The notes: generated by a model from the letters alone, not told the origin. Positions 44,665 through 53,761 are shown, counted from the first letter of the stretch. The stretch is DNA of 64,000 bases from Candidatus Halobonum tyrrellensis G22 (GCF_000495475.1 NZ_ASGZ01000005.1:1-64000); one strand, 5' to 3'. A program made the numbers and translations.

Positions 44665-44820
44665 GCGACGCCGAGCAGCCGCCCTTATGCGTCGGCGACT
44701 ACGTAATCAACCGTAAGGCGACGAAGACCCCAGATAAGGACACATCAGTCAGCTCGTGGTCAAACTGACGCTCAACCGGGTGGATGCTGTCTCCATCGAA
44801 GAGGGAGAGGCCGTTGCCAA
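44661..44820 (+). pseudogene. Truncated small plasmid-type hypothetical
   Basis: GTG 44661 starts VSDAEQPPLCVGDYVINRKA, breaks near 44755, and a shifted frame continues VVKLTLNRVDAVSIEEGEAV before losing coding character. It looks like the first 50 codons of a short conserved haloarchaeal plasmid gene, with a frameshift and a lost 3' end. Confidence 0.45.
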
Positions 44821-44904
44821 CACAGGTGACAGGCAATACACTACCACCCTATTCGTTTCGGTGCCTAGCCGGTACGATAGGCGGCGTACCAACTCTGTAC
44901 TGAC

Positions 44905-45201
44905 TTACTTTGTGATTGACTGCTCATTGAGCGGAGTCGGATCGACAAGAGTGGCCATTACCTTGTAGAATCCATATAAGCAGACGAGAGCCATAATCAG
45001 CGCGGCCACGAACACCGATAGACTAACGGGGACCGTAGTATATATTCCAGCGATCACAATAGCTACTGCGACAGCAAGGACACCAAGCAGGAGGAGGGCA
45101 ACCCCGACGTACCATGTCTCTCGTGTCGCCATCTGTGGCATCCTATTCTCTCCTGCATCTATTATATCTGTGGTAGACACTGACACTAGCTCATTAGCCA
45201 T
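44905..45201 (-). CDS. Small two-helix membrane protein
   Basis: A 98-residue protein with a polar N-terminus (MANELVSVSTTDIIDAGENR) and two hydrophobic helices (YVGVALLLLGVLAVAVAIVI, VSLSVFVAALIMALVCLYGF). Codon use is AT-richer than in core genes, consistent with an accessory origin. No family recognised. Confidence 0.6.
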   Translation of the reverse strand: MANELVSVSTTDIIDAGENRMPQMATRETWYVGVALLLLGVLAVAVAIVIAGIYTTVPVSLSVFVAALIMALVCLYGFYKVMATLVDPTPLNEQSITK

Positions 45202-45268
45202 ACACCATACAGGAGATCGGATAACGACGATTTACAAGCAATGACGCTCCAGAGCTGTGATCAGTCCC

Positions 45269-46139
45269 ATGCCCGGACGTGACTTCGACGACGACGCCGA
45301 ACTCCGCCCGCTCGGAGAGTCGACTCACGTCCCCGATCACGAACTCGACACCGACTGCACAGACCGGCGTCGTGACCCGCGACGCGCTCGCTCGTCTGCC
45401 GAGGCCGGGTCCCCGCTCAACTGCTGCGCCTGTGGTGCGTCGATCCCCGCCGGGCGCACGAAGTGTCGGTTTTGTCTAACGAATCACGTCGAACCGGTCG
45501 ATACCGACGATGACGCAGCCGACGAGACGGAGTTCCTCCACGTCGTCCACCTGATCGTCCCGGCGGCCTCCCGGTACGCCGCCATCGCGAAGGCCACCAC
45601 CGCCGCGTCGGTCGTCCCACGGAACGACGGGACGATCACCGGTTGTGATCCCGTCGCCGCTCTCGACGATGAGCCGACACAGCAATTGGTGAAACGGTGG
45701 GGTGCGCTTCCGGCGGCGGTACGGGTGGCCGCCGAGCGCGGGCAGCAACTCCTTGCGACCGGTCGGGAGCGAACGCTGAGATGGACGCCGGACAGGTACG
45801 CGGCGACTATGAGGGCCATACGACGTTCCTCTACGACGAGATGGGACAGGCGGTCGAGAACGACGAGCGGCTCACGGCGCTCCTTGAGGACGCCCGTGAC
45901 GACCTGTGGCTCGTGCCCGCGCTCGCGCTTCAGCGCGCTGAGAGTGGCGACGAGGGGAGTGAGAGTCAGCGTCATCACGGTCCGAAGCGAGCGAGTCTCA
46001 CCTGCCGCGAGTGTGACCGCGAGACGGCACACCAGTTCCAGTCGGTCGAGGAGACCCCCGACGAGACGTGGCCGGGCCAGCCTATCTGGAGTGTCGCGTG
46101 TGCGGTGCGAGTCGGTACGGCCCATCCAAAGACGAATGA
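45269..46139 (+). pseudogene. Double-zinc-ribbon protein, two frameshifts
   Basis: ATG 45269 begins PGRDFDDDAELRPLGESTHV and contains a first ribbon CCACGASIPAGRTKCRFC. Near 45785 the frame shifts to DAGQVRGDYEGHTTFLYDEM, EDARDDLWLVPALALQRAES and CRECDRETAHQF; near 46085 it shifts again to ECRVCGASRYGPSKDE. Repaired, it is about 290 residues with two Cys4 ribbons. A conserved haloarchaeal accessory family of unknown function, here broken. Confidence 0.6.
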
Positions 46140-46158
46140 ACCATATCGAGGGTACGCT

Positions 46159-47940
46159 CTACAGGCGGTCTAGATAGTCATCGAAGGTTGCGGCCGCTCG
46201 TTCGTATGACTCATCAGAGAGTACGTCCACGCCGAGTGTCTCGAACGATTCCACCGGTGGGTGACGGCCAATCGTTCGAAGGAACTCTCGGTACTCGATC
46301 GGTCGGAGACTCTCGTCGCGAAGCCGCTCACGGACACCAAGCGCGCCGGTTGCACCCAAGACGTATTGATAGCTGCTGTACGGAATTCGCTGTCCGTGCC
46401 CGAGCCACTCACGTCCACTATCGCCGGGGAAGTCGACTGTGGGATCGAACTCCGCAAGGAGGTTCGCATACGCTTCACGGGCCATACGGGGAGAGAGTTC
46501 GTCGCCGGCTTCGATCGTCGTCGCCAGTCTGTGATTGAACGCAGCGGTTCGGGCGTTCCGATAGAAGTTCCCACTCAAGCACTCGATGAGCCGGTCACGT
46601 GCGTGTGCTGCGAGCGCTCCACCCGCATCGAGGCAGTGTTCTGCGAGCAACACCTCGTGGAGAATCGACGGTACCTCACAGATCGCCGTGGGAGCCGTCG
46701 CGTACCGAGTCGGCTCCGGTTGATACAGCATCGCGGTGAGCGCGTGGCCGAGTTCGTGGGCGATGTAGAACATCGTCCGTACGTCACGGTGGAAGTTCGC
46801 GAGGACGAACGCCCCGTCCGTGGCCGAAGACGGACAGTATGCCGGAATATCCGTTCGCTTGTCTTCGGTCGGGAACACGTCGATCCGCCGCTCCGAGAGG
46901 AAGGTGCGAGCCAATTCGACGTACTGCTCTCCGAGCGGTTCGAGAGCGGCTAGAATCAGGCTGGTCGCGTCCTCGTACTCGAGCTCCGGTGGCGAGGTAT
47001 CAGCCGTCGGAACCCGTCGATCCCACGGACGGAGCGTGTCGACGCCCAACCGTTCGCGTCGCACGCGCTGTGACCGATGGTACGGTTCGAGGTTATCGCG
47101 CACGGCAGCAACCAGCGTCTCGTGGACCGACTCAGGGAGGGCCGGCTCTAACCCGGATTCGGGGTACGTTCCGCGGAGGTCGCGGTCACGGATCGAGTCA
47201 TAGTCGCGGATCTCGGCTTCCGTCGCCGCCGCTGAGAGTTTCTCCGCTATCGTTCGCGTCAGTGTGGCCTCGAACCGCTCCATCTCCTCGTAGTACGTCT
47301 TATAGACCGTCTGTCGATAGTCGCGGTCCGAGTGTGACAGCTCCGTTCGCTTGTTGCCGACGCTCAGATCGACCGGGTCGCCGTCGGGCCGTTCGATCGT
47401 CGGGGGATCGAAGTCCTCGGTTGTGGTCGCGCGGTGAATCCGAGTCGGGGCACTCCGCGCTTCGGCGTGGGTAGCGATCGCCTCCTCGACAGCCGGCTCA
47501 CGCATTCGAGACGCCTGTGTACGGAGGTTCTGTGCATAGTAGCTGTACTCGTCGAGGTCCGAGAGCATCTCCTCGAACTCGGCGTCGGTGAGTCCGCCGA
47601 GACAGCGCCGGACCGACGCGACGACCGGTTCGAAATCGGCTTCGAGTTCGCGAAACTGTCGTTGGCGAGTAGCTGCTTCGTCGGAGGATGTCTCGACGTT
47701 CGCTGAGAGAGTCGCGTAGAGATCGAGTTGCTGTTTGCGCCGATAGCACTCCTCTGTCAGGTCGAGTACTTCCAGGAGTTCGGTTGTGTCAGTCGGTGGG
47801 TCAGCGGCAACCGATTCGAGACGAGCAAGTCGTTTTTCGAGCGCCTTACGTGCATCCGCCCATTCGTCGGGTGTCTCGAAGATGTGGCTGAGGTCGAAGC
47901 GATACTGCGGATCGACGTCGTCGCGTGACGGAAGACTCAT
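46159..47940 (-). CDS. pepF: Oligoendopeptidase F (M3 family)
   Basis: A 593-residue cytosolic zinc metallopeptidase. The catalytic HELGH sits in FYIAHELGHALTAML, with the third ligand Glu downstream in ICEVPSILHEVLLAEH. The all-helical N-terminal half (FETPDEWADARKALEKRLAR, YATLSANVETSSDEAATRQR) is typical. It cleaves short peptides. Full length, no lesions. It converges on the zinc-ribbon pseudogene. Confidence 0.95.
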   Translation of the reverse strand: MSLPSRDDVDPQYRFDLSHIFETPDEWADARKALEKRLARLESVAADPPTDTTELLEVLDLTEECYRRKQQLDLYATLSANVETSSDEAATRQRQFRELEADFEPVVASVRRCLGGLTDAEFEEMLSDLDEYSYYAQNLRTQASRMREPAVEEAIATHAEARSAPTRIHRATTTEDFDPPTIERPDGDPVDLSVGNKRTELSHSDRDYRQTVYKTYYEEMERFEATLTRTIAEKLSAAATEAEIRDYDSIRDRDLRGTYPESGLEPALPESVHETLVAAVRDNLEPYHRSQRVRRERLGVDTLRPWDRRVPTADTSPPELEYEDATSLILAALEPLGEQYVELARTFLSERRIDVFPTEDKRTDIPAYCPSSATDGAFVLANFHRDVRTMFYIAHELGHALTAMLYQPEPTRYATAPTAICEVPSILHEVLLAEHCLDAGGALAAHARDRLIECLSGNFYRNARTAAFNHRLATTIEAGDELSPRMAREAYANLLAEFDPTVDFPGDSGREWLGHGQRIPYSSYQYVLGATGALGVRERLRDESLRPIEYREFLRTIGRHPPVESFETLGVDVLSDESYERAAATFDDYLDRL

Positions 47941-48173
47941 TTGTGGCTCGGGATCGATGGGCTATCTACGAGGCGAAACGGCTGGTGAGACGAGCAACTA
48001 GTGCGGGCGAACACCAGTCGGAGAAACGTTAGCAGGTCATCGATCGACCGTCGTTGAACGTCTATCTGAGAGGGACGTAGATAGGTGTACCGGAGGCACG
48101 TTAGACGATCCCACGCCCCGGTGGTGTTTATCCCCCTCAGGGGTGCGGGGGGACAACCCTCGCAAGAGTACCA

Positions 48174-48554
48174 ATGGCGACACTCCACGCAGCGACCGCT
48201 TCACGCGGCGCACACGTCACCGACGCACAGGCCGTTCGACACCTCTGCGACTCCCACTACTTCGGGATGCTCGAGTGAGAAGCCACCGAGACGAGCGAGT
48301 TCTCATTCTGGGGCTACGATGCCTTCGACGTCTACGAGGCTGACGACGAGGGCCTCCCTGACTACGAGGCAGGTATCGCGACGCGATCGTTCCTGCGTGA
48401 ACTTTCGGAGCACATCGCTCCGGACGCGGAACTCGACATCCAGACGGCCGGCTACACCAAGTGTCGGTTCCCGGTCCACGCCCAGCGGTACGTCGTTCGT
48501 GAAAACGAGGTCCTCCACGCCGACCTCGGGAGCCTCGAAACAATCGACGGGTAG
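48174..48554 (+). pseudogene. Hypothetical protein with an in-frame stop
   Basis: ATG 48174 to TAG 48552 is one frame of 127 codons interrupted by TGA at codon 35 (48276). The translation is HVTDAQAVRHLCDSHYFGML, stop, then FSFWGYDAFDVYEADDEGLP, FLRELSEHIAPDAELDIQTA and FPVHAQRYVVRENEVLHADL. Both sides have normal codon bias, so a recent nonsense mutation is likely. Conserved plasmid-type small protein, function unknown. Confidence 0.6.
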
Positions 48555-48702
48555 AACTCACGAGTCGCACAGCAGAGCGATTTATCGAGCGCCGGCAGTG
48601 GGTGCCGGTGCCGTGAATGGGGCGACGAAGCGTCCACTCACCTGCGTCGGCGGAGTGAAAACCCGTGCACATGATCATCTACGCGCTCGTCGACGTGCTC
48701 GG

Positions 48703-48954
48703 TTATTCGAGACCAATCTCAGAGATCCGATCATTCACACGACTCACGAGTTCGGATATGCGCTTTCGGTGGGCTTGCCGGTCACGTCGCCGCTTGTAGA
48801 TGTCTTCTGCTCGATGGGCTATGGGAACGCTTACAGCCGCGATGAGGGCAATCAAGGCTGTTGCTTCGAGCGGGAGAGTCAGTAACCTCGTGACGAATAC
48901 CAGGACCCCTATGAGGGCGTAGAGGCCAAATAAAGCGATATCCCACTTATTCAT
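48703..48954 (-). CDS. Small two-helix membrane protein with a basic tail
   Basis: An 83-residue protein: helix 1 (IALFGLYALIGVLVFVT), helix 2 (ATALIALIAAVSVPIA) and a highly charged tail (YKRRRDRQAHRKRISELVSR). Upstream on the minus strand lie AT-rich TATA-like stretches around 48970-48990. No family recognised; similar in type to the product of 44905-45201. Confidence 0.6.
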   Translation of the reverse strand: MNKWDIALFGLYALIGVLVFVTRLLTLPLEATALIALIAAVSVPIAHRAEDIYKRRRDRQAHRKRISELVSRVNDRISEIGLE

Positions 48955-49057
48955 ATCCTGTATGGATTCGATATATCCAGCATTATATTAGTTGACTCTA
49001 CATCGGTGGGGCTGGTTAAGCTCAGTCTCATCATCGCTTATTTATAAGGCTCATGTA

Positions 49058-49297
49058 GTGCGGGGCCTTGGCAGATACGACTACGTCGGCCGAGTGGACG
49101 CACCCGTTCCCGCGCAGACGACGGTGACGGCGACGTTCGTCGCCGACCGCTTTCCCGAGGCGACCGTCGAGTGTGGCTCCTGTGGTATGTTGTTCGAGAC
49201 GACGAACGAGCGTGCGGTCTACTACTGGGACGCCGACCCGTGGGTACGGAAACCGGCACAGGTCCGTCGCCGGAGCAAACACAGCAAAGAGTCTTAA
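49058..49297 (+). CDS. Small zinc-ribbon protein
   Basis: A 79-residue protein (RGLGRYDYVGRVDAPVPA, ADRFPEATVECGSCGMLFET, ERAVYYWDADPWVR). Only one CxxC is present, so zinc binding would need a dimer or other ligands. TTATTTATAA lies at 49038-49047; it is very close to the GTG at 49058, so the in-frame GTG at 49094 is an alternative start. Its stop codon is part of the inverted repeat 49294-49337. Confidence 0.6.
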   Translation: MRGLGRYDYVGRVDAPVPAQTTVTATFVADRFPEATVECGSCGMLFETTNERAVYYWDADPWVRKPAQVRRRSKHSKES

Positions 49298-49337
49298 CCA
49301 ACAATCGTCGGGGTATCCCTTCACCCGTATTGGTTAA
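49294..49337. repeat. TTAACCAA/TTGGTTAA inverted repeat over a stop codon
   Basis: TTAACCAA (49294-49301) and TTGGTTAA (49330-49337) flank 28 bases. The stop TAA of the 49058 gene is inside the left arm. A second copy of this arrangement is at 56655-56698. Terminator or site of a DNA-binding protein; undecided. Confidence 0.55.
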
Positions 49338-49515
49338 GGGAGCTGTCCATCGGCCGAGAAAACGGCGGACTCGTGAAATGTGGTGTGTCCAAGCACGGGC
49401 CTACCGACTCGACAATGTCAGGCACCGCCAGTGACCAGTTCTCGTGAAGAGTGTATATCAGTTCGTGACTCGCTCCAAGAGCTGTTTATCTGCCCTCTGA
49501 CGGGTACGAGGGCGA

Positions 49516-49608
49516 GTTTCAGACGTACCCTCGTGGGGTTGAAGCCCGACGCGGGCACGACCCCCTCCTCCGCCATGCGCTTCAGACGAACCCTTGTGGG
49601 GTTGAAGC
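49516..49608 (+). CRISPR. Two-repeat CRISPR relic
   Basis: Two 30-base repeats (49516-49545 and 49579-49608) flank a 33-base spacer. Both end with GTGGGGTTGAAGC and begin GTTTCAGACG or GCTTCAGACG, which is the common haloarchaeal type I-B repeat. The copies differ at three positions. No cas gene and no AT-rich leader are visible in the window, so it is probably a broken-off or solitary piece. The strand is given in the repeat orientation shown. Confidence 0.75.
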
Positions 49609-49651
49609 GACCGCTGCGAGGTGGTCCTCGAACGTCGCGCTCGCCGTCGTC

Positions 49652-50089
49652 ATGTCCGTCTTCGCGACCGAACCGGCGACCAACGAAGGCGCGCAAGCTG
49701 CCGCGGAGAGCGGTTTGCTCGTCTGGATAATTCCTCTATCCCTGCTGCTCATCGGCCCGGGTGAGGAACTATTGATCCGCGGTATCATCCAGGGGTCGCT
49801 GCGCCGGCGCTTCTCCGCAACCGGCGCGATCGTCCTCGCTACCGCAATGTTCGCGCCCGCGCACATCGTGTCGCTGTCCGGGAGCCTTCAGGCGGCCGCG
49901 CTCACTATCAGTATCCTCTCAGTATCGAGTCTCATGTTCGGGCTCGTCTACGAACGCACCCGGAACCTCAGCGTCCCCATGCTCTGCCACGGCTTGTATA
50001 ACGCGACGCTGTTCGGCATTCAGACGCTCGCCCCCACCAGCGGCAACGGCGCCAATAGCCTTCTCTCCGTCTTTGTCGCGTCCCTGTAA
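49652..50089 (+). CDS. Shortened CPBP-family intramembrane protease
   Basis: A 145-residue membrane protein keeping the CPBP core: GPGEELLIRGIIQG (EExxxR), APAHIVSLSG and MLCHGLYNATL. Usual members have 220-280 residues with two or three more N-terminal helices. In-frame codons extend upstream (SSNVALAVV) right to the second CRISPR repeat, so the 5' part was probably replaced when the repeat fragment came to lie here. Activity uncertain. Different from the full-length member at 8285-9010. Confidence 0.6.
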   Translation: MSVFATEPATNEGAQAAAESGLLVWIIPLSLLLIGPGEELLIRGIIQGSLRRRFSATGAIVLATAMFAPAHIVSLSGSLQAAALTISILSVSSLMFGLVYERTRNLSVPMLCHGLYNATLFGIQTLAPTSGNGANSLLSVFVASL

Positions 50090-50410
50090 TTCGAGGACGC
50101 CTGTGATGTTCCGCTCACTGGCTCCCTATTCGCTCCGGTCGATGGCCGTGCTCTGCCCGCCGTCGGTCGCCGCAGCACCCGCACGGCCGTCACCGCTCGC
50201 ATCGTAGTCGCGGGCGCCGGCCTCGCGGCTCCGCCAGCGACAGCGTCCGTGGACACGTCAAACCCGTCCGGCACAAGTGCAGTGTCATACCCCCGGCTGC
50301 CACCCCTCCTCACCAGTTTCAAGCTCAACGCCGAAGACGCAACCGGGTCACGGTCCGCTGTCTACCGCGACGACCGGGTGGTTTTTGCTCTCTCGGGGTC
50401 ATCGGCGGCC
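50090..50410. other. Intergenic region before the sugar-acid operon
   Basis: About 320 bases. The kinase frame is open through part of it, but the translation lacks family similarity. It should hold the promoter of the kinase-pdxA pair; no clear TATA box located. Confidence 0.35.
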
Positions 50411-51676
50411 ATGCACGACGCCGCCGTCGTGGGGGACGACCTCACGGGAACGATGGACACCGCACACGCCATCGCGGCCGCCGGCCGGCGGGCGGTCGTC
50501 CACGCACGGCCGGGCGAACGAGACCCCGACGTTGACGCGAACGCGTCCGTGGTCGGCCTCACCACCGAGAGCAGATACGACGACCCTCACGACGCGGCCA
50601 TCGCGGTCCGGAACGTCATCGAATCTCTCCCCTCGTACGTTCTCTACAAGAAGATCGACTCCACCCTACGTGGGAACGTCGGCCCGGAGGTAGACGCGGC
50701 GCTGACGGCCGCGGGGCGCCAACTCGCGGTCGTCGCACCCGCGTTCCCGGCGAGGGGTCGGACCACCGTCGAGGGTGTCCACTACGTGGAGGGGACGCCG
50801 GTTGCCGAAACCGAGTACGCGGTCGACGCCGCAGGCCCGGACTCGTCGGCGGTCGCCGACCGCTTCGGAGGGGTCGACAGACGGGTGACGACGGTTGACC
50901 GCTCGACCGTCCGGGCGGGCGACGAGACGGTGCGTGCCGCGTTCCGGCGGGCTGTCGCGGTCGGCGACCGGGCGCCAGTCGTCGTCTGTGATGCGAGCAC
51001 CGACACCGATCTGGCGACCGTTGCTGCGGCAGCCGCGGAATTCGACGTACTCTACGTGGGCAGCGCCGGGTTGGCCGAACACGTCGCCCTCCCGGGGGAG
51101 GCGACTGACCTCGCAGAGTCGACTCTCGCGTCGACCGGCGCACCGCTGGGCATCGTCGGGAGCGTGAGTCCGACCACCCTCCGCCAGCTCGACCGCGTCC
51201 CCGAGGAGGCCGTCTTCGAACTCGAACCGACGGCCGCACTCGATGCCGAGGCCGACCCGACACCCGCGGGCGCGGTCGAGCGACTCCGCGGGGGAGCGCC
51301 AACCGTCGTCACCGCCGCGACCGACCGAGGGGCGGTCGAACAGACGGAGGCGGCAGGGGCTGCACGTGGTCTCGCCCCAAACGAGATTCGCGACCGGGTG
51401 GCGAGCGCCCTCGGCAGCGCAACGGCGCACCTCGTCGGTGAGGGTGAACCGTCAGGGGTGGTCCTCACGGGCGGCGATGTGGCGAGCGCCGCCGTCCGAG
51501 CGCTCGACGCGACGGCGATCCGACTCGCCGACGAGCCGGTCGAACGGGGGATTCCGAGAGGCCGACTCGCCGACGGCCCCGCCGCTGGGACACCGATCGC
51601 CACGAAGGCCGGCGGGTTCGGTGTGGAGGGAACCATCGTTAACTGTCTAAACGCCCTCTCTCCGACCGATGACTGA
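50411..51676 (+). CDS. Four-carbon acid sugar kinase family protein (DUF1537, OtnK/DtnK-like)
   Basis: A 421-residue cytosolic kinase. N-terminal domain motifs AAVVGDDLTGTMDTAHAIAA and YVLYKKIDSTLRGNVGPEVD, and C-terminal LYVGSAGLAEH, GVVLTGGDVASAAVRAL and IATKAGGFG, are those of D-threonate/D-erythronate kinases and relatives. The family phosphorylates the C4 hydroxyl. The ATG at 50411 starts the conserved sequence. It overlaps the PdxA-like gene by 8 bases, and this gene pair is the known core of four-carbon acid sugar breakdown. Confidence 0.88.
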   Translation: MHDAAVVGDDLTGTMDTAHAIAAAGRRAVVHARPGERDPDVDANASVVGLTTESRYDDPHDAAIAVRNVIESLPSYVLYKKIDSTLRGNVGPEVDAALTAAGRQLAVVAPAFPARGRTTVEGVHYVEGTPVAETEYAVDAAGPDSSAVADRFGGVDRRVTTVDRSTVRAGDETVRAAFRRAVAVGDRAPVVVCDASTDTDLATVAAAAAEFDVLYVGSAGLAEHVALPGEATDLAESTLASTGAPLGIVGSVSPTTLRQLDRVPEEAVFELEPTAALDAEADPTPAGAVERLRGGAPTVVTAATDRGAVEQTEAAGAARGLAPNEIRDRVASALGSATAHLVGEGEPSGVVLTGGDVASAAVRALDATAIRLADEPVERGIPRGRLADGPAAGTPIATKAGGFGVEGTIVNCLNALSPTDD

Positions 51677-52685
51677 CCACCTCCCGCTCGTCGGGATCAC
51701 CATGGGCGACCCCGGGGGTATCGGCCCCGAGGTGATCGCGAAAGCCTACTCCGAGATCCGACACCGGAGTCGCCCGATCGTGATCGGTGACGCGGACGTT
51801 GTCGCGGCCGCGACCGAGGTCTGCGAGACTCCGCTCTCGGTCGAACGGGTCGCGGACGTGGCCGACGCGACGTTCGAATCCGAGCGGATCCCCGTCTTGG
51901 ACCTCGACAACGTCGAGGAACTCGTCCGCGGGGTGGTCAGAGAGGAGTATGGCGCGGCGAGTCTCGCCTACGTCGAGCGTGCGATCGAACTCGCGACCGC
52001 AGGACGGATCGACGCGATCGTGACCGCTCCGATCAACAAGCAGGCGACGAAACTCGCGGGGAGCGACTACGCGGGTCACACCGGAATGCTCGCGGACTAC
52101 ACCGACACCGACGACTACTCGATGATGCTAGTCGAAGACGAGTTGCGCGTGACCCACGTCTCGACGCACATCTCATTGCGGAAGGCGTGCGACCGAGTCA
52201 CGACGGAGCGCGTGCTCGCGACGATCCGACTGACTCACGAGGCGCTCCGGGAACTCGGCCTCGACTCGCCGTCGGTTGGGGTCGCAGGTCTCAACCCACA
52301 TGCCAGCGACGGGGGCCTCCTCGGCGACGAGGACGGTGAGGAGATCGCCCCGGCGGTCGAGCAGGCGGTCGACGAGGGGATCGACGCGACGGGGCCCGAG
52401 TCACCCGACACCATCTACGTCAGGGCAGCGCGTGGCGAGTTCGACTGCGTGGTGTCGATGTACCACGACCAGGGGCACATCCCGATCAAGATGCTGGGGT
52501 TCGCGGGCGGCGACGCGGTTTCGGGCGTCAACGTGACGATCGGGTTGCCGATCGTCCGCACGAGCGTCGACCACGGGACCGCGTTCGACATCGCGGGGAC
52601 GGGAGCCGCCTCCGAGCGGAGCCTGATCGACGCCGTCGACGTCGCCGTGGAACTGGCCGCCGCGCGGACGGGCCGTGGCGGGTAA
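51669..52685 (+). CDS. PdxA-family 4-phospho-sugar-acid dehydrogenase (PdxA2-like)
   Basis: A 338-residue cytosolic NAD-dependent decarboxylating dehydrogenase. Motifs: GITMGDPGGIGPEVIAKAY, APINKQATKLAGSDYAGHTG, VAGLNPHASDGG and SMYHDQGHIPIKMLGF with the metal-binding His residues. PdxA proper acts on 4-phosphohydroxythreonine in vitamin B6 synthesis, but next to a DUF1537 kinase the PdxA2 role, oxidising 4-phosphothreonate or 4-phosphoerythronate to dihydroxyacetone phosphate, is more likely. The aldolase/isomerase partners seen in some bacteria are absent. Confidence 0.9.
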   Translation: MTDHLPLVGITMGDPGGIGPEVIAKAYSEIRHRSRPIVIGDADVVAAATEVCETPLSVERVADVADATFESERIPVLDLDNVEELVRGVVREEYGAASLAYVERAIELATAGRIDAIVTAPINKQATKLAGSDYAGHTGMLADYTDTDDYSMMLVEDELRVTHVSTHISLRKACDRVTTERVLATIRLTHEALRELGLDSPSVGVAGLNPHASDGGLLGDEDGEEIAPAVEQAVDEGIDATGPESPDTIYVRAARGEFDCVVSMYHDQGHIPIKMLGFAGGDAVSGVNVTIGLPIVRTSVDHGTAFDIAGTGAASERSLIDAVDVAVELAAARTGRGG

Positions 52686-53104
52686 TCCACGCTGTACTCA
52701 ACGGCGACACGCCGATCGTCTCATGCGCGGCCGGCGGTACAACCGGGCCTCAGAGGGGAGATGAAGACCTTGACAGCAACCCAGAAGCCACACTAGAGCA
52801 GAGCACTCAGACGCGGATTCAGATAACACGACAGTGGCGGGATCACGTAGATCGGTCAAGAGTTGAGTGACAAGAAACGGGGCGTACACTAGGACAACGA
52901 CCGTGATCTGGTCGAGAGATGCTCGAACACATGGTAGTTGTGAGGTGTAACGACTAAGAGTGTCGTACCCATCATCGGAGCCGTATCCCCTCGACCTCTG
53001 CTACCGCTCTCCAGCAGAGTTCATCCGCGGTGCGCTTCGCGATGCAGTCAAACGCCCCTCTGGTTGTACTGGAATCCTGCCCGGGTCTTCCGCCGCGAGC
53101 GCGG
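52686..53104. other. Gene-free interval containing one copy of a 155-bp repeat
   Basis: About 420 bases. Only the arsenite-transporter-like fragment at about 52868-53023, listed separately, is recognisable. Confidence 0.4.
52868..53023 (-). repeat. Decayed arsenite-transporter fragment, copy A
   Basis: Aligned by eye, this segment matches 55835-55990 over about 155 bases at roughly 80%, in the same orientation. In the minus direction both correspond to the region around NSAEERWQRSMGNLPVPMMG of an ACR3/bile-acid-symporter-type protein; copy A has stops and indels throughout. Confidence 0.6.
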
Positions 53105-53761
53105 TCAGTCCGCCGAGAGTACCTCGTCGAGACGCCGCTCGAACTCGGTGAGCTCGTCTCGAAGGCCCTGTTCGTCTATCTCGTCGAGCCGGTCCGCCAA
53201 CCCTCGGAGTCGCGAGAACTTCTCGTCCTCCGCGACGTCCGTCTTTTGGATGTACACCTGTTCGTCCACGTCGTAGACTTCCTCCTCTTCGATCTCTGTG
53301 ACCGCGAGAACGACGTCCAGTTTGTCGGGGTCGACGCCGAGTACCCACTCGTGCGGGATGCCGTGTTCGTCGAGCGTGTCGAGCACCGTCTCGTCGTCTT
53401 TCGCCCGACGCCGTTCACACGTCGTCCGCCGGATCGTCCCAAATCGACCGTGTAACCGCTGATCAGCGCCGAGACGGTCGAGGAGGGAAGTTTTGGCGGT
53501 GGCCCTGACTCGATCGGCGCCACGCTGGACGTCAGACAGAAGGACGTACAGGTCGGTCAGCGCCTCCGTATCGAGCGATGCAGGATCGTCCGCGTCGAGG
53601 TGATCGAGGAGGTCCGCGAGCAGTAGGGAGTCGTCGTGGATCCGCTCCGGAGCCGTCCGCGTCTCCTCCGGGGAGACGAGGTAGGGACTCTCGCCGCGAA
53701 CCGCCTCGTCGGATTCAAACAAGGCCTCGTCCTCCGAAATGTACTCACCGGAGAGGCTCAA
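53105..53761 (-). CDS. Acidic haloarchaeal protein of unknown function
   Basis: A 218-residue very acidic protein, mostly helical: LLLADLLDHLDADDPASLDT, LYVLLSDVQRGADRVRAT, TIRRTTCERRRAKDDETVLD, and a C-terminal coiled region RGLADRLDEIDEQGLRDELT. DKLDVVLAVTEIEEEEVYDV suggests a beta-rich insert. The start overlaps the stop of the 53758-54015 gene (ATGA), so the two form an operon. No family recognised. Confidence 0.75.
   Translation of the reverse strand: MSLSGEYISEDEALFESDEAVRGESPYLVSPEETRTAPERIHDDSLLLADLLDHLDADDPASLDTEALTDLYVLLSDVQRGADRVRATAKTSLLDRLGADQRLHGRFGTIRRTTCERRRAKDDETVLDTLDEHGIPHEWVLGVDPDKLDVVLAVTEIEEEEVYDVDEQVYIQKTDVAEDEKFSRLRGLADRLDEIDEQGLRDELTEFERRLDEVLSAD

Noticed and set aside
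49516-49608. Complete CRISPR-Cas locus
   Set aside because: Only two repeats, no leader and no cas genes anywhere in the window.
50616-51430. Long minus-strand frames opposite the DUF1537 kinase
   Set aside because: Arg/Pro-rich shadows of a clear plus-strand kinase gene.
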